NCBI GenBank assembly: GCA_913042885.1
Contig: CAJWLW010000264.1
Location: 1 to 6,961 of the forward strand
Direction of reading: 5' to 3'
Length of the DNA: 6,961 nt
Origin: an uncultured Lentisphaeria bacterium
GTDB lineage: Bacteria > Verrucomicrobiota > Lentisphaeria > JABSQK01 > CAJWLW01
In this document: one piece after another, positions 1-6,561 of the stretch
Position numbering within the stretch: the stretch's first letter is position 1
How the letters are laid out: each line of letters begins with the position of its first letter
Made by a program: the position numbers and the translations under genes
Notes under the pieces: generated by a model
What the model was told of the DNA's origin: nothing
Database searches by the model: none
What the model saw: only the letters and a program-made list of their open reading frames with translations

Positions 1-16
1 CAACGGGCGTAAGGGG

Positions 17-45
17 TGGACATTCAGCGTTCGGCATGGCAATAT
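17..45 (+). promoter_or_regulatory. Possible sigma-70 type promoter for mdh
   Basis: A -35-like TGGACA (17-22, five of six consensus bases) is followed after 17 bases by CAATAT (40-45, three of six). A better -10 match, TATTAT (43-48), would need a 20-base spacer. It lies about 45 bases ahead of the chosen mdh start. This is pattern matching only, and the true promoter could lie left of the window. Confidence 0.25.
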
Positions 46-77
46 TATGCGCCATCAAGATAAATCCCTTCAATGCC

Positions 78-83
78 AGAGGA
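78..83 (+). promoter_or_regulatory. Ribosome binding site that fixes the mdh start
   Basis: AGAGGA lies six bases before the ATG at 90. The in-frame ATGs at 36 and 48 have no comparable site and would add a leader absent from this family. This supports position 90 as the start. Confidence 0.7.
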
Positions 84-89
84 CTCCCC

Positions 90-1082
90 ATGAGTAAACC
101 ACCCATACGCGTTGCTGTGACCGGCGGTGCCGGTCAGATCTGTTACAACCTGCTGTTCCGGGTCGCTGCCGGCGATCTGTTCGGCGCCGATCAACCGGTC
201 GCCCTCAATATTCTCGAGTTGCCGGTCGCCATGAAAGCGCTCGAGGGCGTCGCCATGGAGCTCGAAGACTGTGCCTTTCCGTTGCTCACCGACATCGTCA
301 TGACGGACGACGTCAATACCGCGATGAAAGACATCAACTGGGCGCTGCTCGTCGGTTCCAAGCCGCGCGGCCCCGGCATGGAGCGTGGTGACCTGATCAA
401 GGAGAACGGTCCGATTTTCACCTCGACCGGCAAGGCGATCAATGACCATGCCGCCGCCGATATCCATGTCCTGACCGTCGGCAATCCGTGCAATACCAAT
501 TGCCTGATCGCCATGCACAATGCACCGGACGTGCCGCGCAACCGTTTCCACGCAATGACCCGTCTCGATCAGAACCGCGCCGTCAACCAGTTGGCGAAGA
601 AGGCGGGTACCGATGTGAACAGTGTAAAGAACGTGACGATCTGGGGTAATCACTCGGCCAAGCAGGTGCCGGACTATCACAACGCCACGATCAACGGCGC
701 CCCGGCGACGGAGGTCATCGGCGACACGGCCTGGCTACAGGGCGATTTCGTCAACGTCGTCGCCAAACGCGGCGCCGCAATCATCGACGCCCGTGGCAAG
801 TCCTCGGCGGCCTCGGCGGCCAATGCCGCGGTCGATGCTGTCCGGGCCCTGGTCAACCCGACGCCGGCAGGCGAGACCTTCAGCTCGGCGGTCGTCAGCG
901 ACGGCAATCCCTACGGCATCCCGGACGGTCTTATCTTTTCGTTTCCGTGCCGCTCCGCCGGCGACGGCACCTACGAGATCATCGGTGGCCAGACCCACGA
1001 CGACTTCCTCAAAGGCAAGATCGAAGCAACGGCTGCGGAGCTGGTGGAAGAGCGCGAAGTGATCCAGGACCTGCTGCAGTAG
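90..1082 (+). CDS. mdh: Malate dehydrogenase (NAD-dependent)
   Basis: Catalyses the reversible oxidation of malate to oxaloacetate with NAD in the cytoplasm, as part of the TCA cycle. The 330-residue product has the usual length. Visible landmarks are the Rossmann glycine loop TGGAGQI (residues 11-17), an acidic Glu at the end of the second beta strand (ILE, residue 43) that fits NAD rather than NADP, the substrate-binding loop KPRGPGMER with Arg93 and Arg99, the GNPCNTN segment (131-137), the catalytic Asp160 and binding Arg163 in RLDQNRA, and the catalytic His188 in GNHSAKQ. The pattern [16 protein letters not shown] places it in the cytosolic-type (type 2) MDH group, which is common in proteobacteria. 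The start at 90 follows a good ribosome binding site; a longer reading from 36 is unlikely. The family usually has TGAAGQIGY near residue 11, so Gly13, Cys18 and Asn20 are slightly unusual. No other TCA-cycle gene is adjacent in this window. Confidence 0.96.
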   Translation: MSKPPIRVAVTGGAGQICYNLLFRVAAGDLFGADQPVALNILELPVAMKALEGVAMELEDCAFPLLTDIVMTDDVNTAMKDINWALLVGSKPRGPGMERGDLIKENGPIFTSTGKAINDHAAADIHVLTVGNPCNTNCLIAMHNAPDVPRNRFHAMTRLDQNRAVNQLAKKAGTDVNSVKNVTIWGNHSAKQVPDYHNATINGAPATEVIGDTAWLQGDFVNVVAKRGAAIIDARGKSSAASAANAAVDAVRALVNPTPAGETFSSAVVSDGNPYGIPDGLIFSFPCRSAGDGTYEIIGGQTHDDFLKGKIEATAAELVEEREVIQDLLQ

Positions 1083-1151
1083 CTCAAGATTTCACCACGG
1101 AGGGATGCCGGATGCTGGGGAGGTCTCTGGCAACCGTCTCCGCCGCAGGCA

Positions 1152-1169
1152 GGCAGGTTCTTCCCTGCC
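1152..1169. terminator. Weak hairpin between convergent genes
   Basis: GGCAGG (1152-1157) and CCTGCC (1164-1169) form a perfect 6-bp stem with a TTCTTC loop. It sits between the convergent mdh and ceramidase-like genes, where a bidirectional terminator would be expected. Neither side has a following T-run, so it is not a classical intrinsic terminator. Confidence 0.25.
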
Positions 1170-1191
1170 GGTTCCACGGACTGTTTGAGCG

Positions 1192-2520
1192 TCAATATTC
1201 CTGATCGCCCCCGGACCGGCTCGCCAGAAGCTCGGACATGGCCGCAGTCAGCATATCGTCGACCGCCGGACTGCATAAGGCGACCTCGATCTCATAGCCG
1301 CCCTTGCCATATTCTTCCTTGACGGGGATGTACCACGGCCCGTCGTCGCCATACGCGGCGACCGCGACGAAGGCGTCGGGCCGCAGCGACTGGGCGCGCA
1401 GCTGATACTCGACGAAGCATTCCCCCGGCAAATGCAGGAGCACGACATCGTTGAGGTGCAGGCTGCTCAGCGCCAGCGGTGTGCCGCCCTGAGCGCGCCG
1501 GCACCAGCTCAGCATGAACGCCGAGCGAGCGCGATCGATAACGGTATTTTCCGAATCGGCGATGATCGCCTGCAGCGCACTGATCGAAAAGTCTTCACGT
1601 GCGGGCGGGGGTGACAGTTCGACTGTGCGCCACTCAACCGCCGCGATCGGCGCAGGCCGCAGGACTGCCTCGGCCGCGACAATGCCGTCGTATATACGCT
1701 GCGTCAGTATGTCCCGATATTCCGGGGCGCCATCGTTGTACTTGCCGGCGGCTACATTGCCGGCGCAACCCGTGAAGTACAGATGCAGGCAGTCCGGTTC
1801 CTCCGCCTGCCGTCGTTTGCGCGCCAGGCCGGCAGTGTCGCTGTTGACGATGCCGTCGCCATAGTAGCTTTGCGGGTGTGTCGCGTAGTAGTGACAGGCG
1901 GCGATCTTGTCGTCACCGTCGTAGAATGCGACTGTCTTCAGCCACGGATCGATCAACCCCTCGGGCAGCCCGCGCAGGAATTCGTCGGGCGCACTGCTGG
2001 CGCGCTGTCCGAGGACGATACCGTTGTCGTCGCGATAGACCCGCCGGTTCGACGCAACCTTGTCGACCTTTGCCTGGCCGTGCGCCAGCTTTGTCACCGG
2101 CCGCGGTGCAGCGAGTGCCGCCGCCACCGCCTCGCGCCCGCGTCGCAGGCAGTCGTCGAAGAAATCGAGCTGGATGACGTCTTCGAGGCCGCCGGCCGCC
2201 GCTACGATCGCCTGCGTATCGAGACAGACGAGCGGCGCGCTGTGCTGGTGCACACAGTGCACCGCCACCCGATCTGCGTGGGTGCCGGCGGCTTCAGCCA
2301 AAGTCTGGCGCCATGCCAGATGCGCACTGTTGAGCAGCGCCAACCAATCGACTGCACAGATGACGATCGGTTTGCCGGCGCCGAGCAGGACGAACCCGAC
2401 ACACTCGAGCGGGTCGCTGACACTCGCCACCGAGGGAATCCAACCGCCGCAAATCGAATGCCCAAGCGGCGGCGTCACGTCAAAGCGGAAAGGCGCAAGT
2501 TGGAGTTCAGCCTCAGCCAA
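1192..2520 (-). CDS. Neutral/alkaline ceramidase-like hydrolase, short cytoplasmic form
   Basis: A 442-residue member of the neutral/alkaline non-lysosomal ceramidase N-terminal domain family, zinc amidases. What shows this: the opening APFRFDVTPPLGH (9-21), the metal-site motif VHCVHQHSAP with His91 and His93, a second His motif CHYYATHPQSYYGDG (His210, His215), the conserved GCAGN (251-255), LPGECFVEY with Glu368, and the Tyr-containing YIPVKEEYGKGGYE (397-410). In studied neutral ceramidases the equivalent His, Glu and Tyr residues bind zinc. Those enzymes are secreted, run to about 650-750 residues and carry an extra C-terminal domain. This protein has no signal peptide and ends after the catalytic part, so it probably acts in the cytoplasm and not on membrane ceramide. 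The start is TTG, preceded by GGGAAG at a six-base gap; the frame closes upstream at 2569-2571 with no ATG or GTG between. It lies 152 bases downstream of the amidohydrolase gene on the same strand, probably in one operon. The family call is firm; the substrate is unknown. Confidence 0.82.
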   Translation of the reverse strand: MAEAELQLAPFRFDVTPPLGHSICGGWIPSVASVSDPLECVGFVLLGAGKPIVICAVDWLALLNSAHLAWRQTLAEAAGTHADRVAVHCVHQHSAPLVCLDTQAIVAAAGGLEDVIQLDFFDDCLRRGREAVAAALAAPRPVTKLAHGQAKVDKVASNRRVYRDDNGIVLGQRASSAPDEFLRGLPEGLIDPWLKTVAFYDGDDKIAACHYYATHPQSYYGDGIVNSDTAGLARKRRQAEEPDCLHLYFTGCAGNVAAGKYNDGAPEYRDILTQRIYDGIVAAEAVLRPAPIAAVEWRTVELSPPPAREDFSISALQAIIADSENTVIDRARSAFMLSWCRRAQGGTPLALSSLHLNDVVLLHLPGECFVEYQLRAQSLRPDAFVAVAAYGDDGPWYIPVKEEYGKGGYEIEVALCSPAVDDMLTAAMSELLASRSGGDQEY

Positions 2521-2572
2521 TGCGCACTTCCCGGTCCCGATACTCGGCAGTGAATGTCCGGTTGTCGCTCAT
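2513..2572 (-). other. Tiny ORF overlapping the ceramidase-like start
   Basis: An ATG at 2572 opens a 19-codon frame, MSDNRTFTAEYRDREVRIG, ending in TGA at 2515-2513. It overlaps the TTG start of the following gene by eight bases. It may be a coupled leader peptide, or the true N-terminus separated from the gene by a frameshift, or chance. The site before it is a weak AGTGAGA. I do not recognise the peptide. Confidence 0.25.
2527..2532 (-). promoter_or_regulatory. Ribosome binding site supporting a TTG start
   Basis: Read on the minus strand, GGGAAG stands six bases before the TTG at 2520. It is a moderate Shine-Dalgarno match. It supports translation from this rare start codon, since the frame offers no ATG or GTG before its upstream stop. 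Confidence 0.45.
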
Positions 2573-2672
2573 TGATCGGTCTCACTGTGGTGTGCAGGAT
2601 CGCTGCGTTGCGCCGGCGCCACAGTAATTCGCAGCGGTCACCGCACAGGTCAGCCACTAACGCGGGTCACTT

Positions 2673-3959
2673 TCAGACACCGGCAATTGTCGCGCGCTTC
2701 GCCTCGATGCGGAAGCAGTCGTACGCGTTGTCGCGCATGAACCGTGCGGCCAGAGCGATTGCTTCTTTTTCCGTTACCAGACCGTCATCGACTTCAGCCT
2801 GTAATGCCCGATGCAAACCGGCACGCGCCTGCATGGTGTACCCGACGCTGGCCACCGGGTTGAAGGTGTCGCCGCCGTAGATGAACAGCTTGTTCGCTGG
2901 TGCCGTGTGAATCCATTTGCGTACGAAGTCCGCCGAGGTATACGGGTCGATCGACCACGCCCAACACATATCGACATAGACATTGGCATAGTGCTTGCCA
3001 AGCGCGACCAGCTCGTCGTTGTACGGATACGAGATATGCATCAGCACGAATTTCGTATCCACAAAGGCCGCCAGCAAGCTGCACATATTCCCACAGCCAA
3101 TGAAATCGAGCGGCATCTTGTTGCTGCCGGCGTAGTAGCCGGTGTGGATCTTGAACGGCAGATCATACTCGGCGCAAAGCTCGGCGCCGCGCGCCCAGCA
3201 CCAGTCGCCGAAGGCATTCCGCTCGTCCACGTCCAGTGCTTTCGGATCGTCGATGTGCCTCTGCAGTAACGGCTCGACATCGGCATCGGCACGTTCCTCC
3301 CAGGCCAAAGTTCGATGATAGGCATGCTGCGACTTGACGGCGACAGCGACAGCGCCGTACTTGTCGAACAAGGCGTGCATGGCGTTGCGCAGCGACGGCA
3401 GGTCATTGACGTCGACACCTGTCTCCTCGACGAGTGCGGGAACGTCCAGTTGGCCGTTACAGAAAGTACACCAGGTCATGTCGTAGAAAAAAAAGTCCGG
3501 ACCCGACGCGTCGGGCAGGCAGGGCCACGAAAAGTCGTCTGTCTGGATGTGATCGAGGTTCGCCACTTCCTTCAAGAGGCGCAGGCGCTCGCCGGGCTGC
3601 ACCAGCGCTTCCTGCAACGGCGCCGCCGCGCCAACGCTGTCAGGCGTCACCTCGTCGATGTCGTAGATGCGCTTGGCCATCAAGCGCACGGCTTCGCCAT
3701 AGCCGGTGTGCTGGATCGCTTGCCAGGCTGGGTAAACGCCCTCGAAACGGCCGTGGACATCCGGGTCGTCCTGGTTGAAGAAAGCTTCGAATTTATCAGC
3801 ATCGACACCTGCGACTTCAAAGTCTGCGTGTACATAGTTCATGAACAGTGTGCGTATGATATCCGGTTTGTCATCGAGATATTGCTGTTCCTTCGCCATG
3901 TGCTCGTGCGTGTCACAGAGCGGCGTTTCATCAATGAATTTCGAGAGTTCAGTAGCCAT
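2673..3959 (-). CDS. Amidohydrolase-superfamily metal-dependent hydrolase
   Basis: A 428-residue TIM-barrel enzyme of the amidohydrolase superfamily, closest in feel to the amidohydrolase-2 / uronate-isomerase-like branch. The metal-site signature is seen in the expected order: DTHEH (His18, His20) after strand 1, Lys209 in AVKSQHAYHR, His272 in FKIHTGYYAG, His308 in FVLMHISYP, and Asp364 in IYGGD after strand 8. Aromatic segments such as MTWCTFCNG (161-169) and DMCWAWSIDP (330-339) probably line the substrate pocket. There is no signal peptide, so it should be cytoplasmic. I chose the ATG at 3959 because AAAGGA lies nine bases upstream; an in-frame TTG at 4022 would add 21 unconserved-looking residues. 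It is the first gene of a likely pair with the ceramidase-like hydrolase. Together they suggest stepwise cleavage of an amide or of a sugar-acid-like compound, but the sequence does not reveal the substrate. Superfamily confidence is high, exact function low. Confidence 0.85.
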   Translation of the reverse strand: MATELSKFIDETPLCDTHEHMAKEQQYLDDKPDIIRTLFMNYVHADFEVAGVDADKFEAFFNQDDPDVHGRFEGVYPAWQAIQHTGYGEAVRLMAKRIYDIDEVTPDSVGAAAPLQEALVQPGERLRLLKEVANLDHIQTDDFSWPCLPDASGPDFFFYDMTWCTFCNGQLDVPALVEETGVDVNDLPSLRNAMHALFDKYGAVAVAVKSQHAYHRTLAWEERADADVEPLLQRHIDDPKALDVDERNAFGDWCWARGAELCAEYDLPFKIHTGYYAGSNKMPLDFIGCGNMCSLLAAFVDTKFVLMHISYPYNDELVALGKHYANVYVDMCWAWSIDPYTSADFVRKWIHTAPANKLFIYGGDTFNPVASVGYTMQARAGLHRALQAEVDDGLVTEKEAIALAARFMRDNAYDCFRIEAKRATIAGV

Positions 3960-3968
3960 TAGTCGTTG

Positions 3969-3974
3969 TCCTTT
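3969..3974 (-). promoter_or_regulatory. Ribosome binding site that fixes the amidohydrolase start
   Basis: AAAGGA on the minus strand is nine bases before the ATG at 3959. It favours this start over the upstream in-frame TTG at 4022, which lacks a comparable site. Confidence 0.6.
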
Positions 3975-4013
3975 AGACAGGACGGATCTCTGCACCCGTT
4001 CAATTTGCAATGA

Positions 4014-4029
4014 CGGATACAAAAATCCG
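4014..4029. repeat. Short inverted repeat in the amidohydrolase leader
   Basis: CGGAT (4014-4018) and ATCCG (4025-4029) are perfect inverted arms around ACAAAA. The repeat lies about 25-40 bases downstream of the proposed -10 box for the minus-strand operon, where a repressor site could sit. At 5 bp per arm, chance is also a reasonable explanation. Confidence 0.2.
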
Positions 4030-4053
4030 CTCTACTTCAAGCAGTCGCCGCGC

Positions 4054-4083
4054 CATATATCCCCTGTTCATTGTCGCTGTCAT
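4054..4083 (-). promoter_or_regulatory. Possible promoter of the amidohydrolase/ceramidase-like pair
   Basis: On the minus strand ATGACA (4083-4078, five of six -35 consensus bases) is followed after 18 bases by TATATG (4059-4054, four of six). This would give a leader of roughly 90 bases before the amidohydrolase ATG. It overlaps the proposed VanZ-like relic, which fits if that gene is dead. Pattern match only. Confidence 0.28.
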
Positions 4084-4232
4084 ATTCGTCCTGCCGGCGC
4101 GCTGTGCCGTCGACTGCCGGAGCTGGTGCCGTGGTATATCGATGTCGATCAGGTCGCGTTTGCCGTACCGGTTGCCACCGTCAATTTCGTAGACGCGTGT
4201 CTGTGAGTGGAACTGAAATTGCCGTAGAATCT

Positions 4233-5108
4233 TCAATGCAATTCCCACCCCCGCGTTTTCTTGTCTCCCGGCATATGCTTCAACAGCGAAGCAGTCCACA
4301 AATCACGGACGACAATCCTCATATTACTGTAGCGCAGCGTCGATTCACGCTCGATACAGCGCATGATCACTTCGCTGATTTTCTTCGGAACGTTCGAATT
4401 CCTCTCTTCCAGCGGTATGACCTTGAAACTCGCATCCGTCTTGGCGGCACGGGATTCGGCGGCGTTGGAACCGGGAAACGGCATATCATTGGTGTACAGG
4501 TTGTACGCCAGCACGCCGAAGGCGAAGATGTCGCTTTCGACGCCGATCTGGCCTTTCTTCAAATGCTCCGGCGACATGTAGTTGAACGTACCATACCGCA
4601 GGCTCTTGTCCGGCCTGATCCACCGCCGCGGCATTGACAGGTCGAAGTCGGTGATTTTCGCTTCGGGATTCTCACGGTCCGTCAGGTCCAGCAGGATGTT
4701 GCCCGCCTTGACATCAAGATGCAGAAAGCCACTGGCATGCACGTGCTTGATGCCTTCAGCCGACTGCAGCAGTATGCCAGCGGCGTGCTGAAGCACATAA
4801 TCCCGGTCCTGGATTAATTGTGACTGTAGGCTGGTACCGTTGACGAAAGGCATGAGCTCGAACGGCGTGAACCCTTTCCAGCCGGTACCAATCGACCATA
4901 CCAGATTCGGGTGGGGCGGGATCTTTTTCCGAATCTTCAGGCCAATCGAAAACTTGCGGCGCATCTGCCATTTGAACACGAGCTTCTCCTGCAGCTCGCG
5001 AACGACGATCTCTGCGCCATCGACCATCCTGCCAGTCGAAAGTGTCGCCATTCCGCCTATGCGGAAATCTCTCATGCCGGTGATTTGATACTTACCGTAG
5101 CGTGGCAT
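4233..5108 (-). CDS. Ser/Thr protein kinase-like protein, degenerate active site
   Basis: A 291-residue protein that is essentially one Hanks-type kinase domain, with no transmembrane segment or sensor domain, so it should be cytosolic. Recognisable parts: a remnant glycine loop RIGGMAT (16-22), HPNLV (66-70), the hinge region ELMPFVNGTSL (84-94), the catalytic loop HLDVKAGNILL (130-140), ITDFDLS (152-158), GTFNYMSPEHL (173-183), and the F-helix ESDIFAFGV (191-199). Catalytic Asp132, Lys134, Asn137 and metal-binding Asp154 are kept. Changed are the ATP-anchoring lysine (Arg37 in VVREL), HRD to HLD, DFG to DFD, and the helix-C Glu, for which I see none. It may be a weak or atypical kinase, or a pseudokinase acting as a binding scaffold. 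DFD in place of DFG is known in some active kinases, so activity cannot be excluded. The start is ATG, with only a weak GGA upstream. It stands alone, 412 bases from the divergent galM gene. Family certain; activity and partner unknown. Confidence 0.88.
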   Translation of the reverse strand: MPRYGKYQITGMRDFRIGGMATLSTGRMVDGAEIVVRELQEKLVFKWQMRRKFSIGLKIRKKIPPHPNLVWSIGTGWKGFTPFELMPFVNGTSLQSQLIQDRDYVLQHAAGILLQSAEGIKHVHASGFLHLDVKAGNILLDLTDRENPEAKITDFDLSMPRRWIRPDKSLRYGTFNYMSPEHLKKGQIGVESDIFAFGVLAYNLYTNDMPFPGSNAAESRAAKTDASFKVIPLEERNSNVPKKISEVIMRCIERESTLRYSNMRIVVRDLWTASLLKHMPGDKKTRGWELH

Positions 5109-5157
5109 AGTGCGTCCAATGAAGCGTTGATCCGATTACTAACCATCCATGCGATAT

Positions 5158-5186
5158 ACGATAGGAGGTATCAGCGTACACGACAA
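5158..5186 (-). promoter_or_regulatory. Possible promoter of the kinase-like gene
   Basis: On the minus strand TTGTCG (5186-5181, four of six -35 bases) and TATCGT (5163-5158, four of six -10 bases) are separated by exactly 17 bases. The implied leader is about 45 bases to the ATG at 5108. The spacing is ideal and the hexamers are mediocre. Confidence 0.35.
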
Positions 5187-5512
5187 GCCGCGGAAATTAT
5201 CTCCGAGACAACCATCATGCAAACTCCGAAATGGCGCCAGGCAACTACTCGATTTTCACCAGGGCGACTCGAAGGTCGTCGTTGAGCGGCGCGCCCCCCG
5301 GCATAACTCCCCAGCACCCGGCCGTTGTCATCGTCGCCTGCGGCTCGGGACCGTAGGCAACGAACAGTGCCGACGACGCTGTGCAGGACCTGCCGTACCG
5401 CGATCACATCAGGTGACTGGGCAACAGGCATGCGACTGCCGAAATCTTGCATCGTGTATGTACGTGGTTAAGTTCAAACACTGGAATCTGACGTAATCAG
5501 CGGTCCACACCG

Positions 5513-5517
5513 AGGAG
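5513..5517 (+). promoter_or_regulatory. Ribosome binding site of galM
   Basis: AGGAG is three bases before the first of two consecutive ATG codons (5521) and six bases before the second (5524). The spacing favours the second, so the protein may begin MAVER and not MMAVER. Confidence 0.65.
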
Positions 5518-5520
5518 AAA

Positions 5521-6561
5521 ATGATGGCTGTCGAACGCACGGAAATCGGCGAGTTCGAAAACCAATCGGTCGAACAATTGACGCTGGAAAACCTCAACGG
5601 AGTGACCGCCCGATTCATCACCTATGGCGCAACGCTGACGGCGCTGCAACTGCCCACCGGTGCCGGTGAGAGTGTCAACGTGACGCTGGGCTACGATCAC
5701 CTCGAAGGCTATGTCAACGGTGCCTGTTTTTTCGGCTGCATGGTCGGCCGGTTCGCCAATCGCATCGCCGGCGGCCGCTTCAGCCTGGCCGGCCAGAGCT
5801 TTACGCTGCCGTGTAACGAAAACGGTATCAACACTTTACATGGCGGCGACCGGGGGCTGGACAAAATCGTCTGGGACAGTGAGCCGACCACAATCGACGG
5901 CGACGACGCAGTCCGCTTCCAGTGCCAAAGCCCCGACGGCGACCAGGGATTTCCGGGCAACCTGACGGTCGCCGTCACCTGTGTGCTGACCGGCCGCAAC
6001 GAACTGGTGTTCCGCTATGAAGCCGAAACCGACCAGCCAACACCGGTGAACCTGACCAATCACGCCTACTGGAACCTGGCGGGCGCCGGCAACGGCAACG
6101 TTCTCGACCATCGGATGACGATCCATGCGGCGCAATATCTGCCGGTCAACGACAATCTCATCCCGATCAACGAGCTGCGGGATGTGGCCGGAACACCGAT
6201 GGACTTTACCGAAGCTCACGCTATCGGTGAGCGGATCGATGCAGTAGCGGGCGGCTACGATCACTGCTACGTCGTGCAGCCGACCCGCAGCACCGCGCCG
6301 GCGCCCTGTGCCCAGGTCGCGGACCCCGCCAGCGGCCGCCGGATAATCGTCAGCTCAACCGAGCCGGGCGTACAGTTCTACAGCGGTAACTTCCTCGACA
6401 ACGAAGCCGGCGCCGACGGACAGCTTTACCCGAAGCACGGCGCTTTTTGCCTGGAAACTCAACAATTTCCGGATTGCGTCAACCAGCCATCATTCCCCAG
6501 CGCGATCCTGCAGCCGGGCGAAGTCTACCGGCACGAGACGATCTACGAATTCATTTTCTGA
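5521..6561 (+). CDS. galM: Aldose 1-epimerase (galactose mutarotase)
   Basis: Interconverts the alpha and beta anomers of aldoses such as galactose and glucose, feeding sugar catabolism. At 346 residues it is the normal length for a single-domain GalM. All active-site motifs known from the family are present: GRFANRI with Arg81, NTLHGGD with His107, VNLTNHAYWNL with the catalytic acid His181, GGYDHCYV with Asp247, PGVQFYSGNFL (282-292), and FCLETQQFPD with the catalytic base Glu312. There is no signal peptide, so it should be cytoplasmic. The start is one of two adjacent ATGs after AGGAG; the second (5524) is better spaced. It is transcribed alone, divergent from the kinase-like gene and convergent with the pilus ATPase gene. 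No other galactose-pathway gene is in the window, so the physiological sugar cannot be read from context. Confidence 0.95.
   Translation: MMAVERTEIGEFENQSVEQLTLENLNGVTARFITYGATLTALQLPTGAGESVNVTLGYDHLEGYVNGACFFGCMVGRFANRIAGGRFSLAGQSFTLPCNENGINTLHGGDRGLDKIVWDSEPTTIDGDDAVRFQCQSPDGDQGFPGNLTVAVTCVLTGRNELVFRYEAETDQPTPVNLTNHAYWNLAGAGNGNVLDHRMTIHAAQYLPVNDNLIPINELRDVAGTPMDFTEAHAIGERIDAVAGGYDHCYVVQPTRSTAPAPCAQVADPASGRRIIVSSTEPGVQFYSGNFLDNEAGADGQLYPKHGAFCLETQQFPDCVNQPSFPSAILQPGEVYRHETIYEFIF

Larger units (their letters stand above)
4010..4206 (+). pseudogene. Possible decayed VanZ-like membrane protein gene
   Basis: From the ATG at 4010 the frame gives a short basic, Ser-rich start and then a hydrophobic stretch, AIYPLFIVAVIFVLPA (residues 16-31), as in small membrane proteins. 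At about 4109-4116 coding character moves to another frame, which reads LPELVPWYIDVDQVAFAV and ends at the TGA at 4204-4206. Joined, the two halves resemble the N-terminal half of VanZ-like proteins: one helix, then an acidic Asp-x-Asp-Lys-Val-Ala-His-Phe-type motif. Here the Lys and His of that motif are lost and the rest of the gene is missing. The change corresponds to one lost base. No convincing ribosome binding site precedes the ATG. I infer a relic; the match is by eye, and chance translation of a spacer remains possible. Confidence 0.3.
5109..5520. other. Gene-free divergent region between the kinase and galM
   Basis: These 412 bases hold the start regions of two divergent genes. I see a possible kinase promoter (5158-5186) and the galM ribosome binding site (5513-5517), but no confident galM promoter. 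On the minus strand, 5370 to 5248 reads in one frame as a gene-end-like stretch finishing NDDLRVALVKIE and a TAG stop. It is weakly reminiscent of an aminotransferase C-terminus, but its frame is broken upstream by a stop at about 5406-5404. It may be a relic of a lost gene. I see no RNA gene or clear riboswitch. Confidence 0.5.

Noticed and set aside
36..89. Upstream ATGs that would extend mdh by up to 18 residues
   Set aside because: The extension is not part of known MDHs, and the ATG at 90 has the better ribosome binding site.
45..680. Long open frame on the minus strand opposite mdh (211 codons)
   Set aside because: It is fully antisense to a gene with clear MDH motifs and shows no recognisable domain; long antisense frames are expected in GC-rich DNA.
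1783..2553. Plus-strand open frame of 256 codons
   Set aside because: It lies opposite the ceramidase-like gene, has no recognisable motif and has no ribosome binding site; it is a mirror of the real codon pattern.
2673..3959. Uronate isomerase as a specific name for the amidohydrolase
   Set aside because: The HxH start and aromatic pocket are suggestive, but I cannot match enough uronate-isomerase-specific motifs and there is no uronate pathway gene nearby.
3315..3962. Plus-strand open frame of 215 codons
   Set aside because: Antisense to the amidohydrolase, whose metal-binding motifs are complete; no domain seen.
4000..4299. Minus-strand open frame of 99 codons between the kinase and amidohydrolase genes
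   Set aside because: It overlaps the end of the kinase gene, lacks a ribosome binding site and resembles nothing; the opposite strand gives a more protein-like reading.
5163..5169. Perfect AGGAGGT on the plus strand
   Set aside because: No ATG, GTG or TTG follows at a workable distance, and no coding frame begins there; probably chance within the kinase promoter region.
5171..5452. Minus-strand open frame of 93 codons in the divergent gap
   Set aside because: Its C-terminal half is Arg-rich and low in protein character. Only parts of it look coding, so I report the region as a possible relic instead of a gene.
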